This document shows, piece by piece, positions 7,999 through 17,649 of a DNA stretch of 64,000 nt (its first letter is position 1; every line of letters starts with the position of its first letter). The DNA is from Paraburkholderia sp. BCC1886 (GTDB lineage Bacteria; Pseudomonadota; Gammaproteobacteria; Burkholderiales; Burkholderiaceae). The translations under genes were made by a program, and so were the position numbers. The notes beneath the pieces were generated by a model. That model made no database searches. It saw nothing but the letters and a program-made list of their open reading frames with translations, and was not told the origin of the DNA. The stretch lies in the NCBI RefSeq assembly GCF_900996245.1, contig NZ_CAAJGK010000074.1, positions 372,001 to 436,000 on the forward strand, read 5' to 3'.

Positions 7999-10085
7999 TT
8001 CAGACTTCGCCACAAAAACTCGAACGCCATCGCGTCGTGCTCGGCCTGCTCCAGTTCATCGGAGCCGCCGTGCCCGCCTTCCGTGTCTTCCCGATACCAG
8101 ACGCGCTCCGGCTGCGCAGTCGACGCCTGCATACGCGCCACCATCTTGCGGGCGTGCCCGGGATGCACGCGATCGTCCGCGGTCGACGTCGTGAACAGCA
8201 CCGGCGGATACGCAACGCCCTCGCCCACCCGGTGATACGGCGAATAAGCGGCCAGCACCTGTGCTTCTTCCGGCACGTCGGGGTCGCCGTATTCGTCGAT
8301 CCACGAGGCGCCCGCGTGCAACAGATGGTAACGGCTCATATCGAGCAACGGCACTTCGCACACTACCGCGCCGAACAGTTCCGGCCGCTGCACCATGCAT
8401 GCCGCCACCAGCAGGCCGCCGTTGCTGCCGCCCTGAATGCCGAGTTGCGCCGCCGTGGTCACGCCCGTGCTGATCAACGCCTCGGCCACGGCGATGAAAT
8501 CGTCGAACGCACGTTGCCGATGCTCGCCCTGCGCCGCCATATGCCATGGCGTGCCGAACTCGCCGCCACCGCGCGTATTCGCGACCACGTAGACCGCGCC
8601 ACGCGCGAGCCAGCCAATGGCGGGGCCGGTCAGATAATCGGGCAGCAGCGGAATCGCAAAGCCACCGTAGCCGTATAAAAGACAAGGGCGCGTCGTCGAG
8701 CCGGACTCACCGTTTTCGTTGCGCGGCCCGATCACCGTGTAAGGGACTCGCGTGCCATCCGCGGAAATCGCGTGCGCACGCGTGACGACGTAGGGGCTCG
8801 CGTCGAACTGCGTCGGCCAGCGTTCGAGCAACTCCCAATCGCTCGGATCGTCGCGCGAGAGATCGGTCAGCCAGTAAGCCGGCGGTTGCAGGTAATCGTC
8901 GGTATCGACGAACACTTCGTCGTTCAGCGTCGGCTCGATCGGCGCGACGCCGGCCTGCAAACCGTCGCGCGAAGCAAACGGCCGCTGCTGCCAATGCCAT
9001 GTGCGATCGGCGGCTTGCGTCGGCGTCCACAGCAGCGTCTTGCTGTCGACCTCTTCCAGATACGACACCACCAGATGATGCCGCGTATGCGACCACGAAC
9101 AGGCCGAGGTTCGCGTCGTGGGCGTGAACAGCACCGTCATCTCGCGCTCGCCGCGCAGGAACGCGTCCTCGCGAATCGCGAGTAACGCGCCGCCCGCGAA
9201 CAGCGTGCCGTTGCAGTCCCAGTCGAGCCGCGGCTCGAGCAGCATCCAGCCTTCCCAACCGCCCACCGCGACGTGCGCCGGCACCTCGAACGGCTGCCAC
9301 TCGTCGAGCACGTCGCCGGCGTTCTGCGGGTAATAGGTCAGCGAATCGAAGAAGTCGACGCTGCGCACGACCGTGTGCCGTTTATCCAGCGGATCGTAGT
9401 GCGCTTCGACCGCGATATCGTCGAAGCCGCCGCGAAACACCACCGGCGCATCGGCCAGCGCGCTGCCGCGGGTCCAGCGCCGCACTTCGCGCGGATAGCC
9501 GGAGCGGGTGAGCGTTTTGCGCCCGTTGTCCCAGCCCACGTACAGCGTATCGCGATCGATCCACGACGCCGTGTGCTTGCCGGCCTTGGCGATGACGAAG
9601 CCGTCTTCGACGAAACGCTGCGTGCCGAGATCGAACTCGCGCACCACTTGCGCGTCGGAGCCGCCGGGCGACAGTGTGATCAGCGCGCGGTCCCCGTCCG
9701 GATAAAGAATGTCGAGTTCGACGCAGACCCACGGCGTGTTTTCAGCGGCGCCCAGCGCGTCGAAGTCCAGCAGGTTCTGCCAGACCGGCGCGCCGCTGCG
9801 CCATGCGGCCCAGGTCGTGCGTCGCCAGATGCCGCGTGGATTGCGCTCGTCGTGCCACACGTCGTAAGCCCAGTCCTGCCAGCGGTCGGGAATGACCGGT
9901 CGCTCGCGCGGCAAATAAGCCTGCGCGAGTGTCTGCTTCAGGGAGGTGAATTCAGCGCTCGCGCACCAGGCGGCGCGAGTGCGGGCATTTTGCTGCTCGA
10001 CCCAGGCAAGCGCTTTGGGGTCGTCGAGCGCCTCGAGCGACAGGAAAGGATCGGGGGAAAGGGGCCACGCAAAGGGTTTGGGCAT
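7995..10085 (-). CDS. Prolyl oligopeptidase family serine peptidase (S9)
   Basis: The 696-aa protein has an N-terminal beta-propeller (about residues 60-410) and a C-terminal alpha/beta-hydrolase domain. The nucleophile lies in GGSNGG (Ser554), with Asp637/638 in TADDRVHPGH and His672 in EGGHGG completing the triad. The layout fits prolyl oligopeptidase or oligopeptidase B-like cytosolic enzymes that cut short peptides; substrate preference cannot be read from the sequence. No signal peptide is present. It converges on xth and is a single-gene unit 150 bases downstream of ntrC. Confidence 0.88.
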   Translation of the reverse strand: MPKPFAWPLSPDPFLSLEALDDPKALAWVEQQNARTRAAWCASAEFTSLKQTLAQAYLPRERPVIPDRWQDWAYDVWHDERNPRGIWRRTTWAAWRSGAPVWQNLLDFDALGAAENTPWVCVELDILYPDGDRALITLSPGGSDAQVVREFDLGTQRFVEDGFVIAKAGKHTASWIDRDTLYVGWDNGRKTLTRSGYPREVRRWTRGSALADAPVVFRGGFDDIAVEAHYDPLDKRHTVVRSVDFFDSLTYYPQNAGDVLDEWQPFEVPAHVAVGGWEGWMLLEPRLDWDCNGTLFAGGALLAIREDAFLRGEREMTVLFTPTTRTSACSWSHTRHHLVVSYLEEVDSKTLLWTPTQAADRTWHWQQRPFASRDGLQAGVAPIEPTLNDEVFVDTDDYLQPPAYWLTDLSRDDPSDWELLERWPTQFDASPYVVTRAHAISADGTRVPYTVIGPRNENGESGSTTRPCLLYGYGGFAIPLLPDYLTGPAIGWLARGAVYVVANTRGGGEFGTPWHMAAQGEHRQRAFDDFIAVAEALISTGVTTAAQLGIQGGSNGGLLVAACMVQRPELFGAVVCEVPLLDMSRYHLLHAGASWIDEYGDPDVPEEAQVLAAYSPYHRVGEGVAYPPVLFTTSTADDRVHPGHARKMVARMQASTAQPERVWYREDTEGGHGGSDELEQAEHDAMAFEFLWRSLN

Positions 10086-10236
10086 CGTCGGCTGTCGGGC
10101 GAAAAACAGCGTCGATTATGCCCTGAGGGCGGCGGCGGCCCTAGGCAAAACAGCATTGAGAGGAAAAGCGCTGCTCCGGCTCCTGTGGGGGAGCGAAGCA
10201 GCGTCTGCCGCGTTGCTCGCTTCGCGAGCCCACCAC

Positions 10237-11769
10237 TCACGGTTCGAGGTTCAGCTCCTGAATCTTGCGCGTAATCGTATTGCGGCCGATGCCGAGGCGC
10301 TCCGCCGCCTCGACCTTGCGCCCGCGTGTGAAGTCGAGCGCTTCGCGAATCACCGCGGCTTCGAAACGGCGCGCGAGTTCGTCCATCACGTCGGCTGCGT
10401 TCTCGCGCAGCATGCGCGCGACTTCCGTGCGCAAGCCGCCCTCCCACGCGCTGCCGGCGGCCACGACCGGCACGCCCGTCGCACCGGCAGGATGCGCGGC
10501 CCCGCCCGCCCCTGCCACGCCGTTCGCGCCATTCGCCGTCGCGCTGCCGCTAAACGGCGCATCGCCCGAGCCGAGTACGCCACCGCCGCCGGACAGCTCG
10601 TTCATGCCCGCCTGGGCCGGACCGAGATCGGGCGGCAGGTCCTTGATCTCGATGGTCTGCGCCGGCGCCATCACCGTCAGCCAGTTAGCGAGATTTTCCA
10701 GTTGCCGGACGTTGCCCGGAAATGGCAGCGCGGCGAGATAAGCCAGGGCCTCTTCGGAGACGCGCTTCGATTCGACGCCGAGATCGCGCGCGCTTTTCTG
10801 CAGGAAGTGCCGCGTGAGCAGCGGGATATCCTCGCTGCGCTCGCGCAACGCCGGCAAGCGCAAACGGATCACGTTGAGACGGTGATACAAGTCCTCGCGA
10901 AACAGTCCCTGACGCACGCGCGATTCGAGATTCTGGTGAGTCGCCGCGATCACCCGCACGTTGGCGCGCAACGGATTGTGGCCGCCGACGCGATAGAACT
11001 GTCCATCGGAGAGCACGCGCAACAGACGTGTCTGCAGATCGAACGGCATATCGCCGATTTCATCGAGAAACAGCGTGCCGTTCTCGGCCTGTTCGAAGCG
11101 CCCTTGACGCATTGCCTGCGCGCCCGTGAAGGCGCCGCGTTCATGGCCGAACAGTTCGGATTCCAGCAGATCTTTCGGAATCGCCGCCGTGTTCAACGCG
11201 ATGAAAGGACCGTTCGCGCGTGGGCTATGTCGGTGCAACGCACGCGCGACCAGTTCCTTCCCGGTGCCTGATTCGCCGGTAATGAGCACGGTGGCCGCCG
11301 AATGGGACAAACGGCCGATCGCGCGAAACATGTCCTGCATCGCCGGCGCCTGGCCGAGCATCTCGGGCGCTTCGGCGGGGCGCTCGTCCCACGTCTGTTC
11401 GCCGCGCATGCTTTCGTCGACCGCGCGACGGATCAGTTCGACCGCCTTGTCCACGTCGAACGGCTTGGCGAGGTATTCGAACGCGCCGCCCTGGAACGCG
11501 GCGACAGCGCTGTCGAGGTCCGAGAACGCGGTCATGATAATGACGGGAAGGCCCGGCACCTTGTCGCGCACGGTTTGCAGCAGTTCGAGGCCCGAGCCGC
11601 CCGGCATCCGGATATCGGACACCAGCACCTGTGGGCTATCGAGGTCGAGCGCCGCCGATGCGTCGCGCACATTCGAGAAGCTGCGCGTGGCAAAGTTCTC
11701 ACGCGCAAGTGCTTTTTCGAGCACCCAGCGAATCGATTGATCGTCGTCTACTATCCAGATCGGCTTCAT
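10237..11769 (-). CDS. ntrC: Nitrogen regulation response regulator NtrC (NR(I))
   Basis: The 510-aa protein has a receiver domain (phospho-acceptor D52), a sigma-54 AAA+ domain with Walker A GESGTGKE and the GAFTGA loop that contacts sigma-54, and a C-terminal Fis-type helix-turn-helix ([20 protein letters not shown]). A Gly/Ala-rich linker of about 60 residues between the AAA+ and DNA-binding domains makes it longer than the E. coli protein (469 aa). It follows ntrB by 35 bases on the same strand. It should activate glnA, whose upstream region holds NtrC-like sites and a sigma-54 promoter. Confidence 0.95.
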   Translation of the reverse strand: MKPIWIVDDDQSIRWVLEKALARENFATRSFSNVRDASAALDLDSPQVLVSDIRMPGGSGLELLQTVRDKVPGLPVIIMTAFSDLDSAVAAFQGGAFEYLAKPFDVDKAVELIRRAVDESMRGEQTWDERPAEAPEMLGQAPAMQDMFRAIGRLSHSAATVLITGESGTGKELVARALHRHSPRANGPFIALNTAAIPKDLLESELFGHERGAFTGAQAMRQGRFEQAENGTLFLDEIGDMPFDLQTRLLRVLSDGQFYRVGGHNPLRANVRVIAATHQNLESRVRQGLFREDLYHRLNVIRLRLPALRERSEDIPLLTRHFLQKSARDLGVESKRVSEEALAYLAALPFPGNVRQLENLANWLTVMAPAQTIEIKDLPPDLGPAQAGMNELSGGGGVLGSGDAPFSGSATANGANGVAGAGGAAHPAGATGVPVVAAGSAWEGGLRTEVARMLRENAADVMDELARRFEAAVIREALDFTRGRKVEAAERLGIGRNTITRKIQELNLEP

Positions 11770-11804
11770 ATAGGTCGGTCAGAAGTCTTGAGATGCATGC
11801 GGTG

Positions 11805-12947
11805 TTAGCAGTCGAGCGGCAGCAGGATCTGAAACTCGGTGTGACCGGGCCGGCTTTCCACTTCGATCAGACCGTCGTGCTGTTGTACGAAGGTCTGCGC
11901 GAGCGTCAATCCAAGACCGCTACCGTCCTCGCGCCCCGACACGAGCGGGTAGAAAATGCGGTCGCGGATTTCCTCGGGAATGCCCGGGCCGTTGTCGGTA
12001 ATACGCAAGTCCAATGCCAGCTTACATAAACGTTTCGACACCGTAATCTTGCGTGCGACGCGAGTGCGCAAATCGATACGCGCGTCGCCTTGCGAGATGC
12101 GTTCGCGCAGCGCTTCGGCCGCATTGCGCACGATGTTGAGCAGCGCCTGGATCAGTTGCTCCTTGTCGCCGCGCAGGTCCGGCACGCTCACGTCGTAATC
12201 GCGTTCGATGGTGAGTCCGCGCGGAAACTCCGCGAGAATCACCTGACGCACCCGCTCGCATACTTCGTGAATGTTCACGTCGCCGACGATATGCGGATGA
12301 CGGTGCGGCTCCAGCAGCCGGTCGACCAGCGTTTGCAGCCGGTCCGACTCCTTGATGATGACCTGCGTGTACTCGCGCAGCTCGTCGCGCTGGCGCTCGC
12401 CGAGTTCGAACTCGAGCAGTTGCGCCGCGCCGCGAATACCGCCGAGCGGATTCTTGATCTCGTGCGCGAGATTGCGAATCAGTTGTTTGTTGACCGCCGT
12501 GAGGTCGTTAATGCGCTCCTCGCGGTCGGTGCGCATGTGGCGCTCGTTCTCGAACAGTTCGAGCAGCACGTAGTCCTGCGCGCTGTCCAGATAGCCGACG
12601 ATCGCATGCACATGCAGCGGCTCGTGGCCAGGACGTTCGAGCACCGTGTCCAGATGCGTCGCGTGAAAGCGATGGGCGGCGATCGCGGAAATGGTCGCGA
12701 CCAGCTCGTCGCCGTTCATGAAAACATCCGGCCACGCCATCTGCGTGAGTTGCCGGCGCGACAGTTCGAGCATGGCTTCGGCCGACGGGTTCGCATACGC
12801 GACGCGCAGCGTGCGCTTGTCGAGCACCAGCACGACCGTCGGCAACGCCTCGAAACCCGGCAGCAAACCGGACGCAACCAGCTGCGCGTCGTCCGATAGC
12901 GTCTGCTCGTGTCCTTTTCTTGCCTTGATCAGATTCTTGAGAACCAT
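11805..12947 (-). CDS. ntrB: Nitrogen regulation sensor kinase NtrB (NR(II))
   Basis: The 380-aa cytosolic kinase has an N-terminal PAS domain (about residues 30-140), a HisKA motif AHEIKNPLGG with His162, and a HATPase_c domain (DNGPGIPEEI, GSGLGLTLAQ). In the family it phosphorylates NtrC under nitrogen limitation and is switched to phosphatase by PII. Co-transcribed with ntrC; glnA lies 194 bases upstream on the same strand with a terminator between, giving the classic glnA-ntrB-ntrC order. Confidence 0.95.
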   Translation of the reverse strand: MVLKNLIKARKGHEQTLSDDAQLVASGLLPGFEALPTVVLVLDKRTLRVAYANPSAEAMLELSRRQLTQMAWPDVFMNGDELVATISAIAAHRFHATHLDTVLERPGHEPLHVHAIVGYLDSAQDYVLLELFENERHMRTDREERINDLTAVNKQLIRNLAHEIKNPLGGIRGAAQLLEFELGERQRDELREYTQVIIKESDRLQTLVDRLLEPHRHPHIVGDVNIHEVCERVRQVILAEFPRGLTIERDYDVSVPDLRGDKEQLIQALLNIVRNAAEALRERISQGDARIDLRTRVARKITVSKRLCKLALDLRITDNGPGIPEEIRDRIFYPLVSGREDGSGLGLTLAQTFVQQHDGLIEVESRPGHTEFQILLPLDC

Positions 12948-13051
12948 CTTGCAGTCTGGCCGATAGGAGATGGTGATAAATCAGGGGTGCTGCTTCCTGC
13001 CTGGCTCTACGCGGCACCTTCTGCGTACCGCAAACGTTCTCCCGGTCTAAC

Positions 13052-13078
13052 AAAAAAGGGACGGCGCCGCCGTCCCTT
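13052..13078 (-). terminator. glnA terminator
   Basis: On the minus strand an inverted repeat AAGGGACGGCG / CGCCGTCCCTT is followed by a run of six T. It lies 63 bases after the glnA stop and before ntrB. Confidence 0.85.
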
Positions 13079-13141
13079 CGTGACCGATCGCGAGCGTCGG
13101 CAGTGCGCTTCGCCGGAGTTCGGGCGAAGCGCGCTTGCCAC

Positions 13142-14557
13142 TTACAGCGAGTAGTACATTTCGAATTCGATCGGGTGCACCGACTGACGATAGCGTTGCA
13201 GCTCGCCCGTCTTCAGTTCGATGTACGCGTCGATCATCGAATCCGTGAACACGCCGCCGCGCGTCAGGAACTCGCGGTCTGCGTGCAATGCGTCCAGCGC
13301 CTGGTCGAGGCCGGCACACACGGTCGGGATTTTTGCATCCTCTTCCGGCGGCAGGTCGTACAGGTTCTTGTCGGCCGCTTCGCCCGGGTGAATCTTGTTC
13401 TGCACGCCGTCCAGACCCGCCATCATCAGCGCGGAGAAGCACAGGTACGGATTCGCCATCGGATCCGGGAAACGCGTTTCGATTCGGCGGCCCTTCGGGT
13501 TCGACACGTGCGGAATGCGGATCGATGCCGAACGGTTGCGAGCCGAGTACGCCAGCTTCACCGGTGCTTCGAAGTGCGGCACGAGGCGCTTGTACGAGTT
13601 CGTCGACGGGTTCGTGATCGCGTTCAGCGCGCGAGCATGCTTGATGATGCCGCCGATGTAGAACAGCGCGAATTCCGACAGACCTGCGTAGCCATTGCCC
13701 GCGAACAGGTTGGCGCCGTCTTTCCAGATGGACTGGTGAACGTGCATGCCCGAACCGTTATCGCCGACCACCGGCTTCGGCATGAACGTCGCCGTCTTGC
13801 CGTACGTGTGCGCGACGTTGTGGATGATGTACTTCATTTGCTGCAGCCAGTCGGCGCGCTGAACCAGCGTCGAGAACTTCGTGCCGATTTCGTTCTGGCC
13901 TTGACCCGCGACTTCGTGGTGATGCACTTCGACCGGGATGCCGATCTGTTCGAGCAACAGGCACATTTCCGAACGGATGTCCTGGAACGTGTCGACCGGA
14001 GCGACCGGGAAGTAGCCGCCCTTCGTGCCCGGACGGTGGCCGGTGTTGCCGCCTTCGAAATCCATCGACGACGACCACGGTGCTTCTTCCGAACCGATCT
14101 TGACGAACGTGCCCGACTGATCCGTGCCCCACTTGACCGAGTCGAAAATGAAGAATTCGGGTTCCGGACCGAAGAATGCCGTGTCGCCCAGACCCGTGCT
14201 CTTCAGGTAGGCTTCCGCGCGTTTCGCGAGCGAACGCGGATCGCGTTCGTAGCCCTTGCCGTCAGCCGGTTCGACGACGTCGCAAGTCAGCACCAGCGTG
14301 GATTCTTCGAAGAACGGGTCGATGAAGGCCGTGTTCGGGTCCGGAATCAGCAACATGTCCGATGCTTCGATGCCTTTCCAGCCGGCAATCGACGAACCGT
14401 CAAACGCATGGCCGCTTTCGAACTTGTCTTCATCGAATGCCGACACCGGCACCGAAACGTGTTGCTCTTTACCGCGCGTGTCGGTGAAACGAAAGTCGAC
14501 AAACTTGACGTCCTCGTCCTTGACGAGTTGAACGACGTCGGCCACGGATTTACTCAT
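13142..14557 (-). CDS. glnA: Type I glutamine synthetase
   Basis: The 471-aa protein is a standard-length bacterial GSI that makes glutamine from glutamate, ammonia and ATP as a dodecamer. It has the beta-grasp start ([15 protein letters not shown]), the metal/ATP segments ([17 protein letters not shown]) and the adenylylation site NLYDLPPEE with Tyr400, so it is probably controlled by GlnE adenylylation. The start ATG has AGGAGAT seven bases upstream. The upstream region carries a sigma-54 type promoter and NtrC-like sites. Confidence 0.97.
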   Translation of the reverse strand: MSKSVADVVQLVKDEDVKFVDFRFTDTRGKEQHVSVPVSAFDEDKFESGHAFDGSSIAGWKGIEASDMLLIPDPNTAFIDPFFEESTLVLTCDVVEPADGKGYERDPRSLAKRAEAYLKSTGLGDTAFFGPEPEFFIFDSVKWGTDQSGTFVKIGSEEAPWSSSMDFEGGNTGHRPGTKGGYFPVAPVDTFQDIRSEMCLLLEQIGIPVEVHHHEVAGQGQNEIGTKFSTLVQRADWLQQMKYIIHNVAHTYGKTATFMPKPVVGDNGSGMHVHQSIWKDGANLFAGNGYAGLSEFALFYIGGIIKHARALNAITNPSTNSYKRLVPHFEAPVKLAYSARNRSASIRIPHVSNPKGRRIETRFPDPMANPYLCFSALMMAGLDGVQNKIHPGEAADKNLYDLPPEEDAKIPTVCAGLDQALDALHADREFLTRGGVFTDSMIDAYIELKTGELQRYRQSVHPIEFEMYYSL

Positions 14558-14693
14558 AACCTATCTCCTGGATTAACGAATTCGGCGGATTCAGCCGCCG
14601 CCCAATCTAGCTGACCCGCCCCTGCGCGTCCACCCCGGATCGCCGCAGTGGAGCAGAAAAAAATGCCGGGACAAATCGATCGGGACCAAATAA

Positions 14694-14708
14694 GCATCTT
14701 CCATGCCA
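14694..14708 (-). promoter_or_regulatory. Sigma-54 (-24/-12) promoter for glnA
   Basis: The minus strand reads TGGCATGGAAGATGCT, with GG (14707-14706), ten bases, then GC (14695-14694), the invariant spacing of sigma-54 promoters. The start point would fall near 14682, about 125 bases before the glnA ATG. Confidence 0.7.
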
Positions 14709-14806
14709 TCCATGCGCCAACCCGGCGCAGATCCGCATGACGCGCGCATTCGCGGGGAAAAAGCGCACCGTGGAGAATGCAGCCCCTAAATTCCACGGTC
14801 GCATTT

Positions 14807-14824
14807 AGCACCAATATCGTGCAA
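14807..14824. promoter_or_regulatory. NtrC-binding site 1 (upstream activator)
   Basis: AGCACCAATATCGTGCAA is close to the NtrC palindrome TGCACC-N5-GGTGCA. It lies about 125-140 bases upstream of the predicted start point, the usual enhancer distance. Confidence 0.65.
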
Positions 14825-14873
14825 GCGTGGGAAGTGACTCGATGTGCCGTTTCAAGACGGTGCATTTTAACGA

Positions 14874-14893
14874 TTTTGCACCAAAATGGACCA
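14874..14893. promoter_or_regulatory. NtrC-binding site 2
   Basis: TTTTGCACCAAAATGGACCA has a perfect left half-site TGCACCA and a degenerate right half TGGACCA. Centres of the two sites are about 68 bases apart, and the site is also close to the divergent rhodanese gene. Confidence 0.5.
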
Positions 14894-14996
14894 TATTTAT
14901 TATGAGCCCGACTGCCTCCTGTCGTTGCACCGATGGCTCTGCTCGCTGTCGGCAGCGCGCTAGAATGCCCTTTTGGCCCGAAGGAGTTTTGCGCTC

Positions 14997-15461
14997 ATGA
15001 GCACGCTCGAACAGCTATACGCCCTCGCGGACGCACGCCGCGCCGACAACCAGTTGCCCTACGCCGGCGCGCTGTCTCCCGCCGAAGCATTCGAACTGCT
15101 GCAACTCGATCCTCGTACGCGTCTCGTCGACGTGCGCACCCGCGCCGAACTCGACTGGGTCGGCCGCCCGGTGATCGGCGACGGACAGTACGCGCACGTG
15201 GAATGGACCCGCTATCCGGGCGCGGTGCCAAATCAGGAATTCCTCGCCCAACTCGCTCAAGTGGCCTCGCCGGACACGCCGGTGCTGTTTCTGTGCCGCA
15301 GCGCCGCCCGCTCGAAGCTCGCCGCCGTCGCTGCCGCACAGGCCGGATTCGGTCAGGCGTTCGATCTGCTGGAAGGCTTCGAAGGCGACAAGAATGGGCA
15401 GGGGCATCGGAAGACCGTGTCGGGCTGGTGCTTTCGGGGCCTGCCATGGATCGGCGCCTGA
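14997..15461 (+). CDS. Rhodanese-like sulfurtransferase
   Basis: The 154-aa protein is a single rhodanese domain with the catalytic Cys100 in LFLCRSAARS, followed by a helix. The N-terminal CH2-type motif RLVDVRTRAEL is intact. Such proteins carry a persulfide on the Cys for transfer in thiamine, molybdopterin or tRNA sulfur pathways, or detoxify cyanide; the exact partner is unknown. ATG 14997 has AAGGAG ten bases upstream. A TTG eight codons earlier is less likely. Divergent from glnA, so both promoters share the 439-base gap. Confidence 0.85.
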   Translation: MSTLEQLYALADARRADNQLPYAGALSPAEAFELLQLDPRTRLVDVRTRAELDWVGRPVIGDGQYAHVEWTRYPGAVPNQEFLAQLAQVASPDTPVLFLCRSAARSKLAAVAAAQAGFGQAFDLLEGFEGDKNGQGHRKTVSGWCFRGLPWIGA

Positions 15462-15616
15462 GTCGATGCCCGGGTCGATGCCTGGGTTGGCGGCCAGCAA
15501 GACAGGACGCGACGAGACCCGCTTGTGGGACTGCCACTATCCTCACCCGGGAATGTGGCACTGAGATGGCATTGAGATAAGTCAGCGGGGCGGCCGGGGA
15601 GCCTGCCCGCCATTCT

Positions 15617-16462
15617 TCAGTCGCGCGGTTTCGCCGCTGCTGCTGCCGCTGCCGCCGCTTCCGGCTCGACGATATCGCCGCCGAGCAGGTGCACGCCTTC
15701 GCGCAATTTGACGAAGGCCGCGGCCACCGCTTCGGGTTCGCCCTTCACGCCCAGATCGATGTGATGCCGCGCATAAACCCCGCCGCGCTCCGCGTCGCCG
15801 ACACTCGGCAAGCTGAAGACGCGCACGCCCGGAAAATCGTGTTCGATTTTTTCCATAAGCGGCGTGATGCGCGACTCCGGTAATTCGAACACCAGCAACG
15901 ACTTCTCCGCATGCGGCATCGCGTGATGCATGTCCGCGTACAGCGTGTCCAGCACCCACTCGATCATCGGCCAAGCCATGACCGGGAAACCCGGCACGAA
16001 GTGATGCTGTTTGATCGAAAAGCCCGGAATCTTGTTGTAGCCGTTCGGGATGATCGACGCGCCTTGCGCATAGGTGCCCATATTCAGGCGATGCCGGTTC
16101 TCCGGCGAATCCAGATCGAGCGGCGCCGCCGCGTTCGCCGGATGCATCTCGCGAATCCGCTCCTGAATCAGCGTGGCGGCTTCCGGATGCAGTTCGAGCG
16201 GCACACCGAGCGCGGCCGCCGCGCACTGCCGGGTGTGGTCGTCCGGCGTAGCGCCGATACCGCCCGTCGAAAACACGATGTCGCCCGAAGCGAACGTACG
16301 CCGCAGTGTGGCGGTGATGCGCTCCGGATCGTCGCCGATATATTCGGCCCAACCGAGCGAAAGACCGCGCGCGCCCAACAATTCGATGACCTTCGGCAGA
16401 TGCTTGTCGACACGTCTGCCCGACAGGATTTCATCGCCGATGATAATGACGCCAAATGCCAT
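15617..16462 (-). CDS. Competence/damage-inducible protein A-like (MoaB/Mog domain)
   Basis: The 281-aa product has the molybdopterin-binding fold at the N-terminus: IIIGDEILSGRRVDKH, FSTGGIGATPDDHT, and PGFPVMAWPMIEW. It lacks the C-terminal nicotinamide-nucleotide deamidase domain of full CinA. The tail is Ala-rich (about residues 262-281). The biochemical role of the stand-alone form is uncertain: pyridine-nucleotide recycling or molybdopterin handling. It follows the EI24 gene by 28 bases on the same strand and is probably co-transcribed with it. Confidence 0.8.
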   Translation of the reverse strand: MAFGVIIIGDEILSGRRVDKHLPKVIELLGARGLSLGWAEYIGDDPERITATLRRTFASGDIVFSTGGIGATPDDHTRQCAAAALGVPLELHPEAATLIQERIREMHPANAAAPLDLDSPENRHRLNMGTYAQGASIIPNGYNKIPGFSIKQHHFVPGFPVMAWPMIEWVLDTLYADMHHAMPHAEKSLLVFELPESRITPLMEKIEHDFPGVRVFSLPSVGDAERGGVYARHHIDLGVKGEPEAVAAAFVKLREGVHLLGGDIVEPEAAAAAAAAAKPRD

Positions 16463-16490
16463 TGCCGCCTCTTGGGTTGTTCAAGGTTGA

Positions 16491-17324
16491 TCAGTAGGGA
16501 ACCGGCGCCGTCTGTTGCACGCCGCCCTGCTCTTGCGCCCGCTGCCGCTGCAACGCGCGCAAACAGTAATAGCCGAACCACAGCGCCGAAAAAACGAGAA
16601 TGAAAGCGTAAATCCAGATGGTGATCGCGGTGATTACCGGGAACAACACGATCAGCCAGACCGAGGACGCCCACAGCAAAGTCGGCAGCGAACCCAGCAA
16701 ACCGCTCGCAATGCCGATCAGCAACAGCGGTAGACGCAAGCGCCGCACCAGCGCCCGGCGTTCGTCCGCGCTGGCATGCAGCGCGAGCGCATCGTAGCTC
16801 ATCACCCGGTAGGTCAGCCAGCCCCACAGCAGCGGTGGAATCAGCGCGAAAAACGGCGGCACCAACCACAGCGGCAACGTGGCGACCAGCAGCACGAGGC
16901 AGACCACCGTCGTCCACAGCGCCTGACCGAGGCTACCGTACCATGTTCCGCCGCGGCGCATTTCGAGCCCGGGGAAATGCCGGGCCGACAGGAAACGGAT
17001 GACCGAGGGCATCGACAGCGTCGCGATCAGCAGCAAAACGGTCACGACAATGAGGGGAATCGCGATCGCAATCACGATGAACGGCGCGATCGCCGCGTGC
17101 AGCGCCGAGAAGCCGAGCCAGTCGAACAAGCGATAGAGCGTGAGCGTGAACGACCAGCCTTCCAGCCAGGTGCGGGTCGCGCCGATCAGCGCCTGCCACG
17201 AAAACCACAGGATCACGCCCCAGCCGAGCGTCGCCGCGAAAAACGGCATGAGGGTCAGCCAAAGCATGCGCGGGTGAAGCACGCTCGCGAGCGCACGTCC
17301 GAACGAGCGCAACAGGTCATTCAT
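16491..17324 (-). CDS. EI24/CysZ-type integral membrane protein
   Basis: From the ATG at 17324 the protein has 277 residues. Its hydrophobic segments lie near residues 20-45, 65-100 (AIAPFIVIAIAIPLIVVTVLLL), 140-175 and 205-255, an arrangement typical of the EI24 domain family that includes the sulfate permease CysZ. Transport of sulfate is not shown by any motif I can read. The frame is open for a further 159 codons upstream, but this part runs through the 12-bp repeat array and is low-complexity, so I start at the first ATG with a normal family N-terminus (MNDLLRSFGRAL). Confidence 0.7.
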   Translation of the reverse strand: MNDLLRSFGRALASVLHPRMLWLTLMPFFAATLGWGVILWFSWQALIGATRTWLEGWSFTLTLYRLFDWLGFSALHAAIAPFIVIAIAIPLIVVTVLLLIATLSMPSVIRFLSARHFPGLEMRRGGTWYGSLGQALWTTVVCLVLLVATLPLWLVPPFFALIPPLLWGWLTYRVMSYDALALHASADERRALVRRLRLPLLLIGIASGLLGSLPTLLWASSVWLIVLFPVITAITIWIYAFILVFSALWFGYYCLRALQRQRAQEQGGVQQTAPVPY

Positions 17325-17486
17325 GCGATTCAGAACCGGTGAGAGAAACGGTGGGTGAACGCGCGGCGCAGCGCCGTGACCGCTGGCCCACCCTGCGCAC
17401 ACAAAAGTGGACAGGATAAACCACGAGGCGCGCCGCCGGGCAAACCGGCGACGTGGGAGGGAGCGGGTAGGCGTGAGGACGGGTGC

Positions 17487-17602
17487 AGGTGCAATCGCAA
17501 GGGGCATGCGCAGGGGGCATGCGCAGGCGCAATCGCAAGGGCATGCGCAGGGGCAACGGCAGGGGCAACGGCAGGGGCATGCGCAGGGGCAACGGCAGGG
17601 GC
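17487..17602 (+). repeat. 12-bp minisatellite, about nine units
   Basis: Imperfect tandem units GGGGCATGCGCA and GGGGCAACGGCA alternate between the sterol desaturase and EI24 genes, filling much of a 325-base gap. The rest of that gap (17325-17649) shows no gene. Related units occur at 35301-35336. Confidence 0.8.
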
Positions 17603-17649
17603 AAAACGCGGAAGCAAACGCGGGATCAAGCGCAGAGTCGAGCGCGGGT

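Noticed and set aside
16776-17342. Long frames opposite the EI24 gene and through the 12-bp array
   Set aside because: Arg/Gln-rich antisense products and repeat translation; the real gene is supported by membrane helices and family motifs.
17487-17602. CRISPR array
   Set aside because: Units are 12 bases without spacers, so this is a minisatellite. The same holds for 46581-46724 and 54512-54576.
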